This document shows positions 46,191 to 55,918 of a DNA stretch of 64,000 nt, piece by piece. The notes under the pieces were generated by a model. It made no database searches. It was not told the origin of the DNA and worked only from the letters and a program-made list of their open reading frames with translations. The DNA comes from Fischerella sp. CENA71 (GTDB lineage: Bacteria > Cyanobacteriota > Cyanobacteriia > Cyanobacteriales > Nostocaceae). Within the stretch, counting starts at the first letter, position 1; each line of letters opens with the position of its first letter. The translations under genes were made by a program, and so were the position numbers. The DNA lies in NCBI GenBank assembly GCA_024239075.1, contig JANBVI010000027.1:248001-312000 (forward strand). Reading direction: 5' to 3'.

Positions 46191-47375
46191 ATGTTAAGTC
46201 ATGAGCAATCTCAGGGTGTTGCAATTGGGCAATGTGACACTTATGCTTGGTTTTCACAACGTGCTTGGGTGGAAATTGATTTAGTAGCTTTGTCGCATAA
46301 CGTTCAACAACTGCGTCAATTCCTATCACCACGTACCCAGCTAATGGCAGTTGTGAAAGCAGATGCTTACGGACACGGAGCAATCACAGTTGCCCAAACA
46401 GCATTACAATCAGGAGCTAGTTGGCTTGGTGTTGCCACAGTTCCAGAAGGAATTCAATTACGCGAAGCTGGAATTAAAGCTCCGATTTTGATTTTAGGTG
46501 CAACTCAGACTCCAGAACAAATTTATGCGATCGCTCATTGGGAACTTCAACCAACACTATGCAGCCCCAAACAAGCACTAGTTTTTTCTAATATTTTAGA
46601 AGCGATCAATCATCCTTCTCCCATACCTGTACACATAAAATTAGACACGGGTATGTCCCGCTTGGGAACTAATTGGCAACAAGCCTGCGAGTTCATTCAG
46701 CTAGTCAGGAGTTTGCCACTTTTAAAGATAGCTAGTGTATATTCCCACCTAGCAACAGCAGATAGTCCTGATCCAACTGTCATGCAACTACAACATCGTC
46801 GCTTTCAAGAAGCGATCGCTCAAATCAAAGCGTTGGGAATCAAACCACCTTGCTTGCACTTGGCAAATTCAGCCGCTACCCTCAGCGATAGACAATTACA
46901 CTACAATATGGTGCGTGCAGGTTTGTTGATCTATGGACTTTACCCAGCTACACATTTGCGATCGCAAATTGAACTCAAACCCGTTTTGCAACTCAGGGCG
47001 AGAGTTACTCAAGTCAAAACCATTGCTGCTGGTACTGGTGTGAGTTACAGTCATCAATTTATCGCCAAGCAAGAAATGCGTATTGCTGTTGTGGGAATTG
47101 GTTATGCAGATGGTGTACCGCGCAATCTTTCCAACAAAATGCAGGTATTAATTCGTGGTCAACGAGTGCAACAAATCGGTACAATTACGATGGATCAGCT
47201 AATGATAGATATCAGCACCTTACCAGATATACAAGAAGGTGAAGTAGTCACTTTACTCGGTCAAGACGGTAAACAAGAAATCTCTGCTGATGATTGGGCA
47301 AATCAATTAAACACAATTTCCTGGGAAATTCTCTGCGGTTTCAAACATCGTTTGCCTCGTTTAGGTGTAATTTAA
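46191..47375 (+). CDS. alr: alanine racemase
   Basis: 394 residues from ATG 46191, with AGGAG 8 nt upstream; a GTG at 46173 is less likely. It is a PLP enzyme with Lys in AVVKADAYGHGA, HIKLDTGMSRLG, ANSAATL and the catalytic Tyr region GTGVSYSHQF. It makes D-alanine for peptidoglycan. A 20-residue N-terminal extension precedes AWVEIDLVALSHN. Family assignment is firm. Confidence 0.95.
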   Translation: MLSHEQSQGVAIGQCDTYAWFSQRAWVEIDLVALSHNVQQLRQFLSPRTQLMAVVKADAYGHGAITVAQTALQSGASWLGVATVPEGIQLREAGIKAPILILGATQTPEQIYAIAHWELQPTLCSPKQALVFSNILEAINHPSPIPVHIKLDTGMSRLGTNWQQACEFIQLVRSLPLLKIASVYSHLATADSPDPTVMQLQHRRFQEAIAQIKALGIKPPCLHLANSAATLSDRQLHYNMVRAGLLIYGLYPATHLRSQIELKPVLQLRARVTQVKTIAAGTGVSYSHQFIAKQEMRIAVVGIGYADGVPRNLSNKMQVLIRGQRVQQIGTITMDQLMIDISTLPDIQEGEVVTLLGQDGKQEISADDWANQLNTISWEILCGFKHRLPRLGVI

Positions 47376-47393
47376 AAAGTTGTGATCTCGCTA

Positions 47394-48959
47394 TCAGGAA
47401 TTTTTAATCAAATCAGCAGCTTTTTCAGCAATCATAATTGTGGGGGCATTAGTATTACCACCAATAATGGATGGCATAATTGATGCATCTACTACTCGCA
47501 TTCCTTGAATTCCGTGTACTTGCAGTTGGGAATTAACTACCGCCGTAGAATCATTACCCATCTTGCAAGTGCCAACTGGATGATACAAGCTTTCTACAGT
47601 GTCTCGAATATAAGCACGTATTTCTTCATCATTCTGTACCTGCAAACCGGGGACTAATTCTTCACCTCGGTAGCGATCAAAGGCTGGCATTTTTGCTAAC
47701 TGACGCGATAGTTTGACACCAGCTACTAAAACTTCTAAATCAGCTGCTTTTTCTAAATAATTTGGTTGAATGATCGGTGCTTCTAAAGGATTAATGGAAC
47801 GTAAAGTAATGCTACCTTTGCTTTGCGGATATAGAAGAGTTGCACCGAAAGTAAATCCATGTCCTTTTGGTTGTATAAAGCCATGATTTAGAAAAAAAAC
47901 AGGCGCAAAATGAAATTGTAGATTACTTATTTCTAAGTCAGGATGAGTTTTAACAAAACCTCCTGCTTCTGCAACATTTGTGGTGAGAGGACCATTTTTT
48001 AAAAGTATATACTTCAGAATATTTCTAAAGTTTTCTGCATTTGCTAGAGATATAGGTTGTGTACATTTATAGGCAACAGGTACACACAAATGATCTTGTA
48101 AATTTCTGCCTACACCAGGTAAATTACTGACTACAGGAATTCCCAGAGATTTTAATTGTTCTGCGTCTCCAATCCCTGATAGCATTAATAACTGTGGTGA
48201 ATTAATCGTGCCCGCACTCAAAATAATTTCTTTGACAATTTTGATTTCATGTATTACTTGATTATGAATGTAGGTTAAACCAACAACTTTGTTATCTGAA
48301 AAATTTATTTTTGTGACTTGGGAATTTGTTTTAATAGTAAGATTGGAACGTCGTAATATTGGCTTTAGATAAGCAGCTGCAACACTGTGGCGTTTCCCAT
48401 GTTTTTGAGTAACTTGATAGAATCCTACTCCTTCTTGTTTTGCACCATTGAAATCATGATTGAGTGAAAAACCTGCTTGCTGTGCTGCTTTCACAAAGGC
48501 GTGAGAAAGTGTATTAATACATCGCTGATTGGTAACGTTGAGAAGTCCATTTACACCGTGATATGCATTTTTCAGGACATTCTGATTTTCAGCTTTGATG
48601 AAGTAGGGAAGTACGTCTTTTGCACTCCAACCTAAATTACCTAATTCCTGCCAATCATCATAGTCACGCAAATTACCACGAATATAAATCATGGCATTAA
48701 TTGAACTACTTCCACCGATGACTTTGCCACGAGGCCAATATAATTGACGATTATTGAGGTGAGACTGTGGTTCTGTGTAATAAGCCCAGTCATATTCTGT
48801 TTTAAATAACTTATGAAAACTAGCAGGAATATGAATTTCTTGTTTTTGATCTGGGTTCCCTGCCTCTAACAATAATACTGTTGTGTTTGGGTCTTCAGTG
48901 AGGCGATTTGCTAAAACACAACCTGCTGAACCTGCACCGATAATTACATAATCATACAT
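47394..48959 (-). CDS. GMC-family oxidoreductase (choline dehydrogenase-like)
   Basis: About 521 residues from ATG 48959, which gives DYVIIGAGSAGCVLANRL directly as the FAD-binding N-terminus; a longer start at 49016 adds 19 residues with no family match. GMC signatures: GGSSSINAMIYIRG, SAGTINSPQLLMLSGIG, and the active-site His region ESLYHPVGTCKMG. The FAD-dependent oxidation is of an alcohol substrate not known here; choline or another polyol is possible. It is convergent with alr. Confidence 0.87.
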   Translation of the reverse strand: MYDYVIIGAGSAGCVLANRLTEDPNTTVLLLEAGNPDQKQEIHIPASFHKLFKTEYDWAYYTEPQSHLNNRQLYWPRGKVIGGSSSINAMIYIRGNLRDYDDWQELGNLGWSAKDVLPYFIKAENQNVLKNAYHGVNGLLNVTNQRCINTLSHAFVKAAQQAGFSLNHDFNGAKQEGVGFYQVTQKHGKRHSVAAAYLKPILRRSNLTIKTNSQVTKINFSDNKVVGLTYIHNQVIHEIKIVKEIILSAGTINSPQLLMLSGIGDAEQLKSLGIPVVSNLPGVGRNLQDHLCVPVAYKCTQPISLANAENFRNILKYILLKNGPLTTNVAEAGGFVKTHPDLEISNLQFHFAPVFFLNHGFIQPKGHGFTFGATLLYPQSKGSITLRSINPLEAPIIQPNYLEKAADLEVLVAGVKLSRQLAKMPAFDRYRGEELVPGLQVQNDEEIRAYIRDTVESLYHPVGTCKMGNDSTAVVNSQLQVHGIQGMRVVDASIMPSIIGGNTNAPTIMIAEKAADLIKNS

Positions 48960-49306
48960 TATTTTTGTTAGTGGTTGCTGGATATAAATATGTTTATTGA
49001 TCACGCTCTTAAACAAACTTTAAGTATTTTTTAACTCCTCTAATAACACATGTAGTGATCCCCAAGTAAAGATAGTAGGGAGACAAAAATACTACTCCTA
49101 ACACACAAATTTTCCAGGAAAGTATCTCCCTAGAGTCAGCTTTTTCTGGAGAAACCAATCTCTGCAAAATCCACAAAAGGGGGTAAAGTAGTATGCTCTG
49201 CGACACATGTAGGCGTCAGCGAACCTGTTTGCCAATGCTATTTTCCAAAAGAGATCCGCAGTTGCAAAAAATGCTCAAAAATCTGAAAAGATGTGAGTTG
49301 CGTATA
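48960..49306. other. spacer between the GMC gene and the TnpB element
   Basis: About 350 bp. A 65-codon minus-strand ORF here (49009-49206) lacks family features and overlaps the unlikely GMC extension, so I do not call it. The stretch may include flanking DNA of the insertion element; nothing else was recognised. Confidence 0.45.
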
Positions 49307-50134
49307 TTGACATTCTCCCCACGCCTATAAGGCGGTGGATTCCAAGAATCACTTCTTAGGTTTCCTCTTTCCACGACCCGACTTACTTAGAGGAGTTTCC
49401 TCACCTAAGCAGAGGTCGATGTCTCCAGAGGCGTTAGTTCCGATGTGACCCACCGTACTTAGTCCTTTTTCCAATATGTTTCGTGCAGCATTATGATCTC
49501 GGCCTTGGACATGTCCGCAATGCAAACAAGTATGTGTTCTGGTAGTCAGAGTCTTTTTGACAACTCGACCACAGTTAGAACAATTTTGGCTTGTGTAGTG
49601 GGGTGGTACAGCAACCGTGACCACACCAAATACCTTGCCAAAATACTCAACCCATTGACGGAACTGAGTCCACGCTGCATCAGAGATAGATTTGGCAAGG
49701 TGTCTGTTCTGAACCATGTTTCTCACCTTCAAATCCTCATACGCCACCAAATCGTTAGATTTGACTACGCACCTTGCTGTCTTTACAGCAAAGTCTTTAC
49801 GCTGGCGACTTACTTTGAGGTGTTTACGTGCCAATTTATTTCTAAACTTAGCTCTGTTCTTAGACCCCTTTTTTGTTTTAGACATGCGACGAGAAAGTCG
49901 TTTCAAAGACTTTTCGCTTTTACGAAGATGTCGGGGGTTGGGAATTGTCTTTCTGTCAGAGTCGGTGTAGAAATGGTTCAGTCCAACATCAATTCCAACC
50001 GTCTTAAACGTGGGTTCCCTTTTCTCTCTACGCTCAGTGTCAATGCAAAATTGAACGTAGTACCCGTCAGCACGACGCACAACTCGGACACGCTTAATCT
50101 GCTTCATCTGAGGATTGTCACACTTGTAAATTAT
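49307..50134 (-). mobile_element. 5'-truncated IS200/IS605-type TnpB element
   Basis: The 3' end (on the minus strand) is a hairpin typical of IS605 right ends: TTGACATTCTCCCC at 49307-49320, then CCACGCC-TATAA-GGCGGTGG at 49319-49338. tnpB follows. The 5' boundary falls at about 50134, where tnpB sequence meets the end of the neighbouring aminotransferase gene. No tnpA is present. Confidence 0.7.
49349..50107 (-). pseudogene. tnpB: TnpB RNA-guided nuclease, N-terminally truncated
   Basis: 252 residues against about 400 in full-length TnpB. The frame stays open about 27 nt further 5' (…YKCDNPQ) and then meets the aminotransferase gene, so roughly the first 140 residues are missing. The RuvC triad is intact: VGIDVGLNHF (Asp), AYEDLKV (Glu) and GRDHNAARN (Asp). 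The zinc finger CSNCG ... CLHCG is present. The lost part includes the nucleic-acid-binding WED/REC region, so activity is unlikely. The C-terminus is Lys/Arg-rich. Confidence 0.85.
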
Positions 50135-51480
50135 TTTGATAGCAAAGCTATCTCATGTAATACTTCCAACAATCGCTGAATTTCTGCCACCGTGTTGTAA
50201 TGTACTAATCCAACTCGCAACAAACCACCGCTAGCTTCTACTCCTAGCTTTTCTGTTAAGTTTATGGCGTAGAAATTACCATACCAAGTAAAAATACCGC
50301 GATCGCCTAAAATTTTTGCCACCATTTGGGGAGATTGTCCCTCCAGTCGAAATGCTACCGTTGGTGTCCGCCAAGCAAAACGTGCTGGCTCGGTAATACC
50401 GTAGAGAGTTAAGCTAGGAATCTCCAACAGCCCAGAAATCAATTGTTTGCTGAGTTCTGCTTCATATTGTTGAATAGCTGTCATTGCTGTCACTAAAGCT
50501 GCACGCCGATTGGGGTAAGATGAGGATGTTGCATGTCGGGGAGGACAGCGAAATGTTTCCCATTTGCCTGTATCAGCTTCTAAGAGGCTAGAAAGCAACT
50601 GACTTTCCACTGAAGGCGAGACATGGCAACCGAGTTTTGCCAAATAATTAATCGCCGCCACCATCCCTGCTAAACCTTCGTGGTTTAGTGTACCTGTTTC
50701 CCAACGAGCTGGTGTGTCATCGGAAGCGGGGCGGACTTTGTAAGGTTGTAGACGGGCTAAATGTTCGTGTTTTCCGTAGAGAATCCCGACATGAGGCCCA
50801 AAAAATTTATAGGCAGAACAAGCAAGAAAATCACAATCGAGCGATCGCACATTGATGGGAGCGTGGGGTGCGTAGTGGACTGCATCGACAAAAACCAACG
50901 CCCCGACACTATGGGCAAGTCGGGCGATCGCTGCAATATCATTAATTGTACCGACTGTATTAGAAGCATAGCCAACTGCTACTAGACGTGTGCGATCGTT
51001 AATTTGCTGTTCGAGATCGCTCCAGTTGAGGGTACAATCTTCAACATTAATATCAATAAAGCGGATAGTTGCGCCACGTTCAGCTAATGCAGACCAAGGA
51101 GAAACATTCGCATCGTGGTCGAGACGTGTCACAATTATTTCATCACCCGATTGAATTTCTCGACTAATAGCCCGACTCAATGCATAGGTCAGGGTAGTCA
51201 TGTTTGCACCGAAGACAACTTCGCTGGGGTGACATCCCAGAAAATCAGCCGCCGCAGTTCGGGCTGAATCTATTAGTGCATCTGTCCGGGTGCTAGTGGC
51301 AAAAGGCCCGTGGGCATTAGCATTTGACCTCACCAGATAATCGGCGATCGCATCTATTACTGATCCTGGTACTTGTGTACCTCCCGGCCCATCAAAAAAA
51401 ATCACAGGTTGGTTGTTAATTTTTTGGGTCAATGCCGGAAACTGGGCAAGTATCCATTGTATATCAAGAGGTGCTTTCAT
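50131..51480 (-). CDS. cysteine desulfurase-like class V aminotransferase
   Basis: 449 residues. PLP fold: FFDGPGGTQVP, SNANAHGPFATS, HDANVSPW, the PLP-Asp region FVDAVHYAPH, and the Schiff-base Lys in CSAYKFFGPHVG. It is of the cysteine-desulfurase-like subfamily (TIGR01976-type) rather than canonical SufS, and lacks an obvious SufS Cys loop. The last residues (HEIALLSK) and stop lie at the junction with the TnpB element, so the native C-terminus may have been trimmed or replaced. No suf genes lie nearby. Confidence 0.85.
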   Translation of the reverse strand: MKAPLDIQWILAQFPALTQKINNQPVIFFDGPGGTQVPGSVIDAIADYLVRSNANAHGPFATSTRTDALIDSARTAAADFLGCHPSEVVFGANMTTLTYALSRAISREIQSGDEIIVTRLDHDANVSPWSALAERGATIRFIDINVEDCTLNWSDLEQQINDRTRLVAVGYASNTVGTINDIAAIARLAHSVGALVFVDAVHYAPHAPINVRSLDCDFLACSAYKFFGPHVGILYGKHEHLARLQPYKVRPASDDTPARWETGTLNHEGLAGMVAAINYLAKLGCHVSPSVESQLLSSLLEADTGKWETFRCPPRHATSSSYPNRRAALVTAMTAIQQYEAELSKQLISGLLEIPSLTLYGITEPARFAWRTPTVAFRLEGQSPQMVAKILGDRGIFTWYGNFYAINLTEKLGVEASGGLLRVGLVHYNTVAEIQRLLEVLHEIALLSK

Positions 51481-51631
51481 AGCTGACCGACTCCTGGCTT
51501 TGAGGCGAAATCAGTTTCCAGTAAACAGTTACCAGTGTTCACTGAATAATGATCAATGACTGGTAATATTTTAGCCTCTGCGTCCTTATCATTGCCAGAA
51601 ATTGCCTAGCCTTACAATTCGTTGGTTAGAG

Positions 51632-52171
51632 TTACATCTTTCTTTTCTTAACGGGTTGAGCTGGATTTCCTGCGTAAATTGTCATCTCTTCTAAGGAGTG
51701 TGCAGTGACCGAACCCAAGGTTAGCACTGCTCCCCGACCAACTGTCACACCAGGGCCTATTACTGATTTCGCTGCAATCCAACTACTTTCTTGAATGTGT
51801 ATAGGGGCAGTAATGAGTTTAAAATCTGGATCATTCCAGTCGTGATTTCCAGTACAGAGGTAAACGCCTTGGGACAAGCATACATGACTTTCGATGCTGA
51901 CAAGGGCGAGGTTATCGATCCAAGTGTTTTCTCCTAACCAGACATGATCACCTATACTCAATCGCCAAGGAAACTTCACTCGCACTCCTGGTTTTATGCG
52001 GACATTTTGACCAATTTGCGCTCCAAATCGCCGCAGTGTCCAAACCTTTAAGGCTGAGAATGGAAGCAAATGACTTTCCACTAAGGGAGATCCTAAAAAG
52101 TACCACACAACTTGCTTCCAGTAAGGTGCGCCAGGACTATAAGTACCGATAGTGTAATAATTTAAACGCAT
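51632..52171 (-). CDS. WcaF-type acetyltransferase (hexapeptide repeat)
   Basis: 179 residues from ATG 52171; a longer frame to 52330 overlaps the YdcF gene and is rejected. It has an N-terminal segment (APYWKQVVWYFLGSPLV) typical of WcaF-like colanic acid acetyltransferases. A left-handed beta-helix follows, with hexapeptides such as VRIKPGVRVKFPWRLSIGDH and VIGPGVTVGRGAVLTLGSV, and HDWNDPDF near the catalytic His. It would O-acetylate a sugar of an exported polysaccharide. It follows the YdcF gene by 22 bp. Confidence 0.85.
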   Translation of the reverse strand: MRLNYYTIGTYSPGAPYWKQVVWYFLGSPLVESHLLPFSALKVWTLRRFGAQIGQNVRIKPGVRVKFPWRLSIGDHVWLGENTWIDNLALVSIESHVCLSQGVYLCTGNHDWNDPDFKLITAPIHIQESSWIAAKSVIGPGVTVGRGAVLTLGSVTAHSLEEMTIYAGNPAQPVKKRKM

Positions 52172-52193
52172 ATTATGGTAGATCAACAGCAGA

Positions 52194-52754
52194 TTAGAGG
52201 CTGGCTCCTGTACGACGTGTAAAAATCCAAAGCAAGGAGCGACAGACATCACGAAGAATACGGAGATTGGACTCTCTCGGTTGGTTTGATGGTACAGAAA
52301 CTGGAGTAAAAGCGATACCTTGGCTACCAAGAATAATAGTAGCGATCGCTCTGGCTCTGGGCATGTGATAGTCGGAGGTAATTAAAAACAGATGTTGTAA
52401 GTGCCGTTTGTTAAAGTTATCAACTAAAGAAGTAAAGTTAGTTACGGTATCGACCGCACGATTATCAATATGTAGCCGTCTCTGAGGTATATTTGCATCT
52501 ATAAAAATCTTCCGCGTTTTCTCAGGCTCTGGTGGTGAAGAAATCCAAATATTTAAAGAAGGATACCACAGGGCTAGTTCAACTGTAAAATTTTCTCTGA
52601 TTGGATCACCACCTAACATCAAAAATGCTTGCGGCTGGGGTACTTGGATTTTAGCTATTGTCAAACGTACTGGAATCGCAAACAACGAGCTAAGGAGCAA
52701 TGCCACTAAAGCAAGAATCCAATATTTTTTGAATATGCAAAAAATTTGTTTCAC
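52194..52754 (-). CDS. YdcF-like DUF218 membrane-anchored protein
   Basis: 186 residues: one N-terminal TM helix (WILALVALLLSSLFAIPV) then a DUF218 domain (AFLMLGGDPIRENFTVELA, SPPEPEKTRKIFID, VDTVTNFTSLVD, LITSDYHMPRARAIA). Relatives (YdcF, ElyC, SanA) are tied to envelope polysaccharide or peptidoglycan metabolism. It sits between an acetyltransferase and an oxygenase in the exopolysaccharide region, so a role in that pathway is plausible. Confidence 0.8.
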   Translation of the reverse strand: MKQIFCIFKKYWILALVALLLSSLFAIPVRLTIAKIQVPQPQAFLMLGGDPIRENFTVELALWYPSLNIWISSPPEPEKTRKIFIDANIPQRRLHIDNRAVDTVTNFTSLVDNFNKRHLQHLFLITSDYHMPRARAIATIILGSQGIAFTPVSVPSNQPRESNLRILRDVCRSLLWIFTRRTGASL

Positions 52755-52769
52755 AACTGGACTAATTAT

Positions 52770-53612
52770 TCATTTTCTATCTACATTTTGATAATAATGA
52801 GGCTTTCGGATTCCATGTGTGAAAATCTTACGTATTCCATTACGTAAGATTGCATCACCTTGTAAGACAATATCTCTGAGTCTTTGTTCTGGACGTCCGC
52901 GAAACGAGGTGACGTGAAAATATTCATTTGATTCCGCAGGTTTGGGAGAAAAATAGTAATTAGAGACACAACAACGTTGACCTTGATGATTAACTTTGCT
53001 TACAGAATGTAATGAGCTTTTATTAGTAATCATAATCACAAGACGATTAAACTTACTGTGTATAGTTCTACAGTTTTGCTTTAATCCTTGCTCCCAAAGC
53101 TCCAGATTACCACCATATTCCTGTTTCCAATCAGGAGTAACATAATACAATAAGTTTAGAACACGATAGTTTTTGCGATCTTTATCATGTGAATTATCAA
53201 GATGAGGGTTTAAAAAACAATCCTTACTCATTAAGCTTATTCCACCAGCATAAAGATATTTATCTGGCAATAATTCTTTGATAGAAGTAATTTCAGATAT
53301 GAGGGAAACTACTCTTGAGTCTTGGAATGCATAGATAATTTCTTCTAAAATTGGATGATATTTATTCATTTGCATTCCTACATATTTGTACTCTCGAATA
53401 TCTTTTAAAAGTAATAAATTTTCTATCTGAGGAAATGCTTGATAAATTTCTTTGGCATAATTTTCATCTAGTAGGTCGTCAATATAACAGCTATTAATTT
53501 GTTCTTTTTTTATAAATTCTTTGTGCAACTCATCTTTATATTGTTCAAGTTTCTTACAAATCTGTACAGCATAGTCATGTTTAGTTGGATAATTTATATT
53601 TGTTAGCTTCAT
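52770..53612 (-). CDS. 2-oxoglutarate/Fe(II)-dependent oxygenase (P4H-like)
   Basis: 280 residues. The jelly-roll core has the HxD...H triad and 2OG-Arg pattern: LNPHLDNSHDKD (His, Asp), YGGNLELWEQG, FNRLVIMITN, and SSLHSVSKVNHQGQRCCVSN (His then Arg). It resembles prolyl-4-hydroxylase-type domains that often accompany glycan clusters. The substrate is unknown. The gene is notably AT-rich and separated by only 15 bp from the YdcF gene, suggesting one transcript. Confidence 0.8.
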   Translation of the reverse strand: MKLTNINYPTKHDYAVQICKKLEQYKDELHKEFIKKEQINSCYIDDLLDENYAKEIYQAFPQIENLLLLKDIREYKYVGMQMNKYHPILEEIIYAFQDSRVVSLISEITSIKELLPDKYLYAGGISLMSKDCFLNPHLDNSHDKDRKNYRVLNLLYYVTPDWKQEYGGNLELWEQGLKQNCRTIHSKFNRLVIMITNKSSLHSVSKVNHQGQRCCVSNYYFSPKPAESNEYFHVTSFRGRPEQRLRDIVLQGDAILRNGIRKIFTHGIRKPHYYQNVDRK

Positions 53613-53766
53613 GTTGTTTACTTAGTAGATAATACATAAAATTTCATTTTTATTTTTCAAAAGTAATATTTTTAAGGTTTAGTCGAATATAAACAGTTTT
53701 TGCTGGAAAGATTGTTATATTATTAATATATACTTTGGGAAAGTATGATTTTTCAATTTTTATTTT

Positions 53767-54663
53767 ATGTTAAAAAAAACCACAAAAAATCTATCCCAAT
53801 ATTTGCTCAAAGAGGTTGAATGTAATCAATCCCGAGAAGATATCCTGATTTGCAAAATTCAAAATTCTACTCCAGCTATTCAGGCAAACAGTTATTATTT
53901 TGGGCATCCAAAATGGGCAAAAAATTATTTTGAGGCTTGTCATAGAGATGAAAAATTTATAGAGCTTTGGCAAGCAGTTATTGGTACTTGGCATGACAAA
54001 ATTGTTGTGGATATTGGTTGTGGACCTGGTAATTTATATGCATCACTCAAAGAAAATTGTGGTGAACCTAAGTTACTGTTGGGCATAGATGTTTCTTATG
54101 GAGCCTTACAAATGGCTAAAAAACTTGGGTACATGCCAATTCTAGCGGATGCTCAAAATCTGCCATTTGTTTCTGAGTTTGCTGATATAGTCATGCTCAA
54201 TGCTTGCTTGCACCACTGCGATGATATGGCAAAAGTTTTAGGACAAGCAGGACAATTAGTTCGTCCTGGTGGAATTTTAATTACTGATCACGATCCACAA
54301 CGTAGTGCTTATCATTTTCGACGTTTAGGTTCTCTTTTATGGCAAATACGTTTGCCATTCTATCGACTCTTAAAACGGGGTGGACATTCAACAGCAGAGG
54401 AGCAATTCTGGAGTATAGCTACAGAAGTGCATCATCAACTAGGTGATGGTGTCACACGTAAGCTTTACTACCAAGTACTAAAACCATTAGGTTTTCAAGT
54501 GGAGTTATATCCTCATAACCATACTGTAGGAGTAGAAGTCTTGCAAGGAAATTATGGTAAATCCTTTTGGAAGTGTCGTTTAGCTCAAAGACTATCAGGA
54601 ATTAATCCAGATACACCAGAAGCAGCATTATCATTAATGTGCGTTGCTAGGCGTCAACTATAA
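53767..54663 (+). CDS. class I SAM-dependent methyltransferase
   Basis: 298 residues. SAM motif I is VVDIGCGPGNLYASL, with GIDVSYGAL, DAQNLPFVSEFADIV and a Methyltransf_11-type core (LRPGGILITDHDP). The N-terminal ~60 residues are unassigned. It is the only plus-strand gene in the exopolysaccharide region, divergent from the oxygenase gene and ending 4 bp before the convergent glycosyltransferase stop. It may methylate a glycan precursor or lipid; this is inference. Confidence 0.83.
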   Translation: MLKKTTKNLSQYLLKEVECNQSREDILICKIQNSTPAIQANSYYFGHPKWAKNYFEACHRDEKFIELWQAVIGTWHDKIVVDIGCGPGNLYASLKENCGEPKLLLGIDVSYGALQMAKKLGYMPILADAQNLPFVSEFADIVMLNACLHHCDDMAKVLGQAGQLVRPGGILITDHDPQRSAYHFRRLGSLLWQIRLPFYRLLKRGGHSTAEEQFWSIATEVHHQLGDGVTRKLYYQVLKPLGFQVELYPHNHTVGVEVLQGNYGKSFWKCRLAQRLSGINPDTPEAALSLMCVARRQL

Positions 54664-54666
54664 TAA

Positions 54667-55866
54667 TTAGTTAGGTTTAGTATAGCTAAGATTTTCTGAC
54701 AAAGGTTTTTTATCAAAAATTAATTGGTAAACTTGTGTTAGCCTTTTGGCTGCACTATCCCAGGTATAGTTTTGAAAAATAAAATCACGTGCGCGATCGC
54801 CCATTGCTTTAGCCTCTTGAGGAAAACTCAAGGACTGAATCAAGGCATCAGCAATGTCATCGGTATTGATATCAACAATCTGTGCCGCTTTAGCCATTGC
54901 CGCTTCCGGAAAATTGCAGCCTGTCGTAATCACACAAGGCAAACCTGAAGCCATACCTTCTAAAACAGACATACTGAAGCCTTCTGAGTAAGAAGGAGCG
55001 ACATATAAATTAGCCGCAGCCAGAGCAGCATGTTTTGATTCACCTGTTAGCATCCCCGTAAAAGTAACAGCATCTGAGCAGCCTGCCTGTAGAAAATAGT
55101 GTTGAGCTGTACTCAAAAACCCAATATTATCTGGTCCTGCTACAACTAAATGTGTCTGAGGAAACTTTTCATGAACTGTGGCAAACGCAGGAGCAAGTAA
55201 ATCTAGACCTTTTTTAGGATCAATGCGGCCAAGAAAAAGAATCAGGGTTTTATTACGTGTGATCGGAAACTGTTGATAAAAAATTTCCGAGTCCGGCATA
55301 TTCTCAAATTCCTGACGGTGAATGCCATTAGGTACAACAACTAGATGCTCAAACCCTAGTGATTTGACATTATGCGCTTCAGCAATGGCAATTACCTGGA
55401 TAGCACTAGCTTTTTGCAGGGCTGGCTGTTCAAATAAATTGTAGTACAATCGCTTTTTCCAGGCTTTGTATGACAAAGCCCAAGGCTCTAGCATTCCATG
55501 AGGTGTCACTATATAAGGAATGCGCCGCAGTTGGCATAACCAGTGAACAAACGAAACAATTGGTGCAAAAACTGTATTAGTATGGACTATATCGTAATCA
55601 GCAATATGTTGAATTAGCCAATTAATTAAAGGCAGGCTGACAATAAAATCTTGACGATGCCAACAAGAGAAATATCTGATTCTGTAATTTTTTTCATATA
55701 TCCACTTATTAAGTGGTTCTTGGATTTTGTCTAAGTTATTCGCATCTGTTGTCACTAAGTCTACGCTAATTTTTAGACTACCAAGAGCTTCTGCGATCTC
55801 TTTGACTGCCTTAGAAAGGCCACCATAATGAGAACCAATATAAGGTGTAAAAATTAATATTTGCAT
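54667..55866 (-). CDS. glycosyltransferase family 4
   Basis: 399 residues, GT-B fold. The N-terminal domain has FTPYIGSHYGGLSKAVKEIA and VTPHGMLEPWAL. The C-terminal GT1-type domain has LFLGRIDPKKGLDLLAPAF and the E-x7-E region YSEGFSMSVLEGMASGLP. A retaining sugar transfer from a nucleotide-sugar is expected in polysaccharide repeat assembly; the sugar is unknown. Last gene of the left-going glycosyltransferase run. Confidence 0.88.
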   Translation of the reverse strand: MQILIFTPYIGSHYGGLSKAVKEIAEALGSLKISVDLVTTDANNLDKIQEPLNKWIYEKNYRIRYFSCWHRQDFIVSLPLINWLIQHIADYDIVHTNTVFAPIVSFVHWLCQLRRIPYIVTPHGMLEPWALSYKAWKKRLYYNLFEQPALQKASAIQVIAIAEAHNVKSLGFEHLVVVPNGIHRQEFENMPDSEIFYQQFPITRNKTLILFLGRIDPKKGLDLLAPAFATVHEKFPQTHLVVAGPDNIGFLSTAQHYFLQAGCSDAVTFTGMLTGESKHAALAAANLYVAPSYSEGFSMSVLEGMASGLPCVITTGCNFPEAAMAKAAQIVDINTDDIADALIQSLSFPQEAKAMGDRARDFIFQNYTWDSAAKRLTQVYQLIFDKKPLSENLSYTKPN

Positions 55867-55918
55867 TAGATGAATATAAATTATATAATTAAAGATATGA
55901 ATTGAATTAACAAAGTTT

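Noticed and set aside
49009-49206. 65-residue minus-strand ORF upstream of the GMC gene
   Set aside because: No recognisable features; overlaps the doubtful N-terminal extension of the GMC gene.
49493-50179. 228-residue plus-strand ORF
   Set aside because: Antisense shadow of the tnpB gene; TnpB motifs are clear on the other strand.
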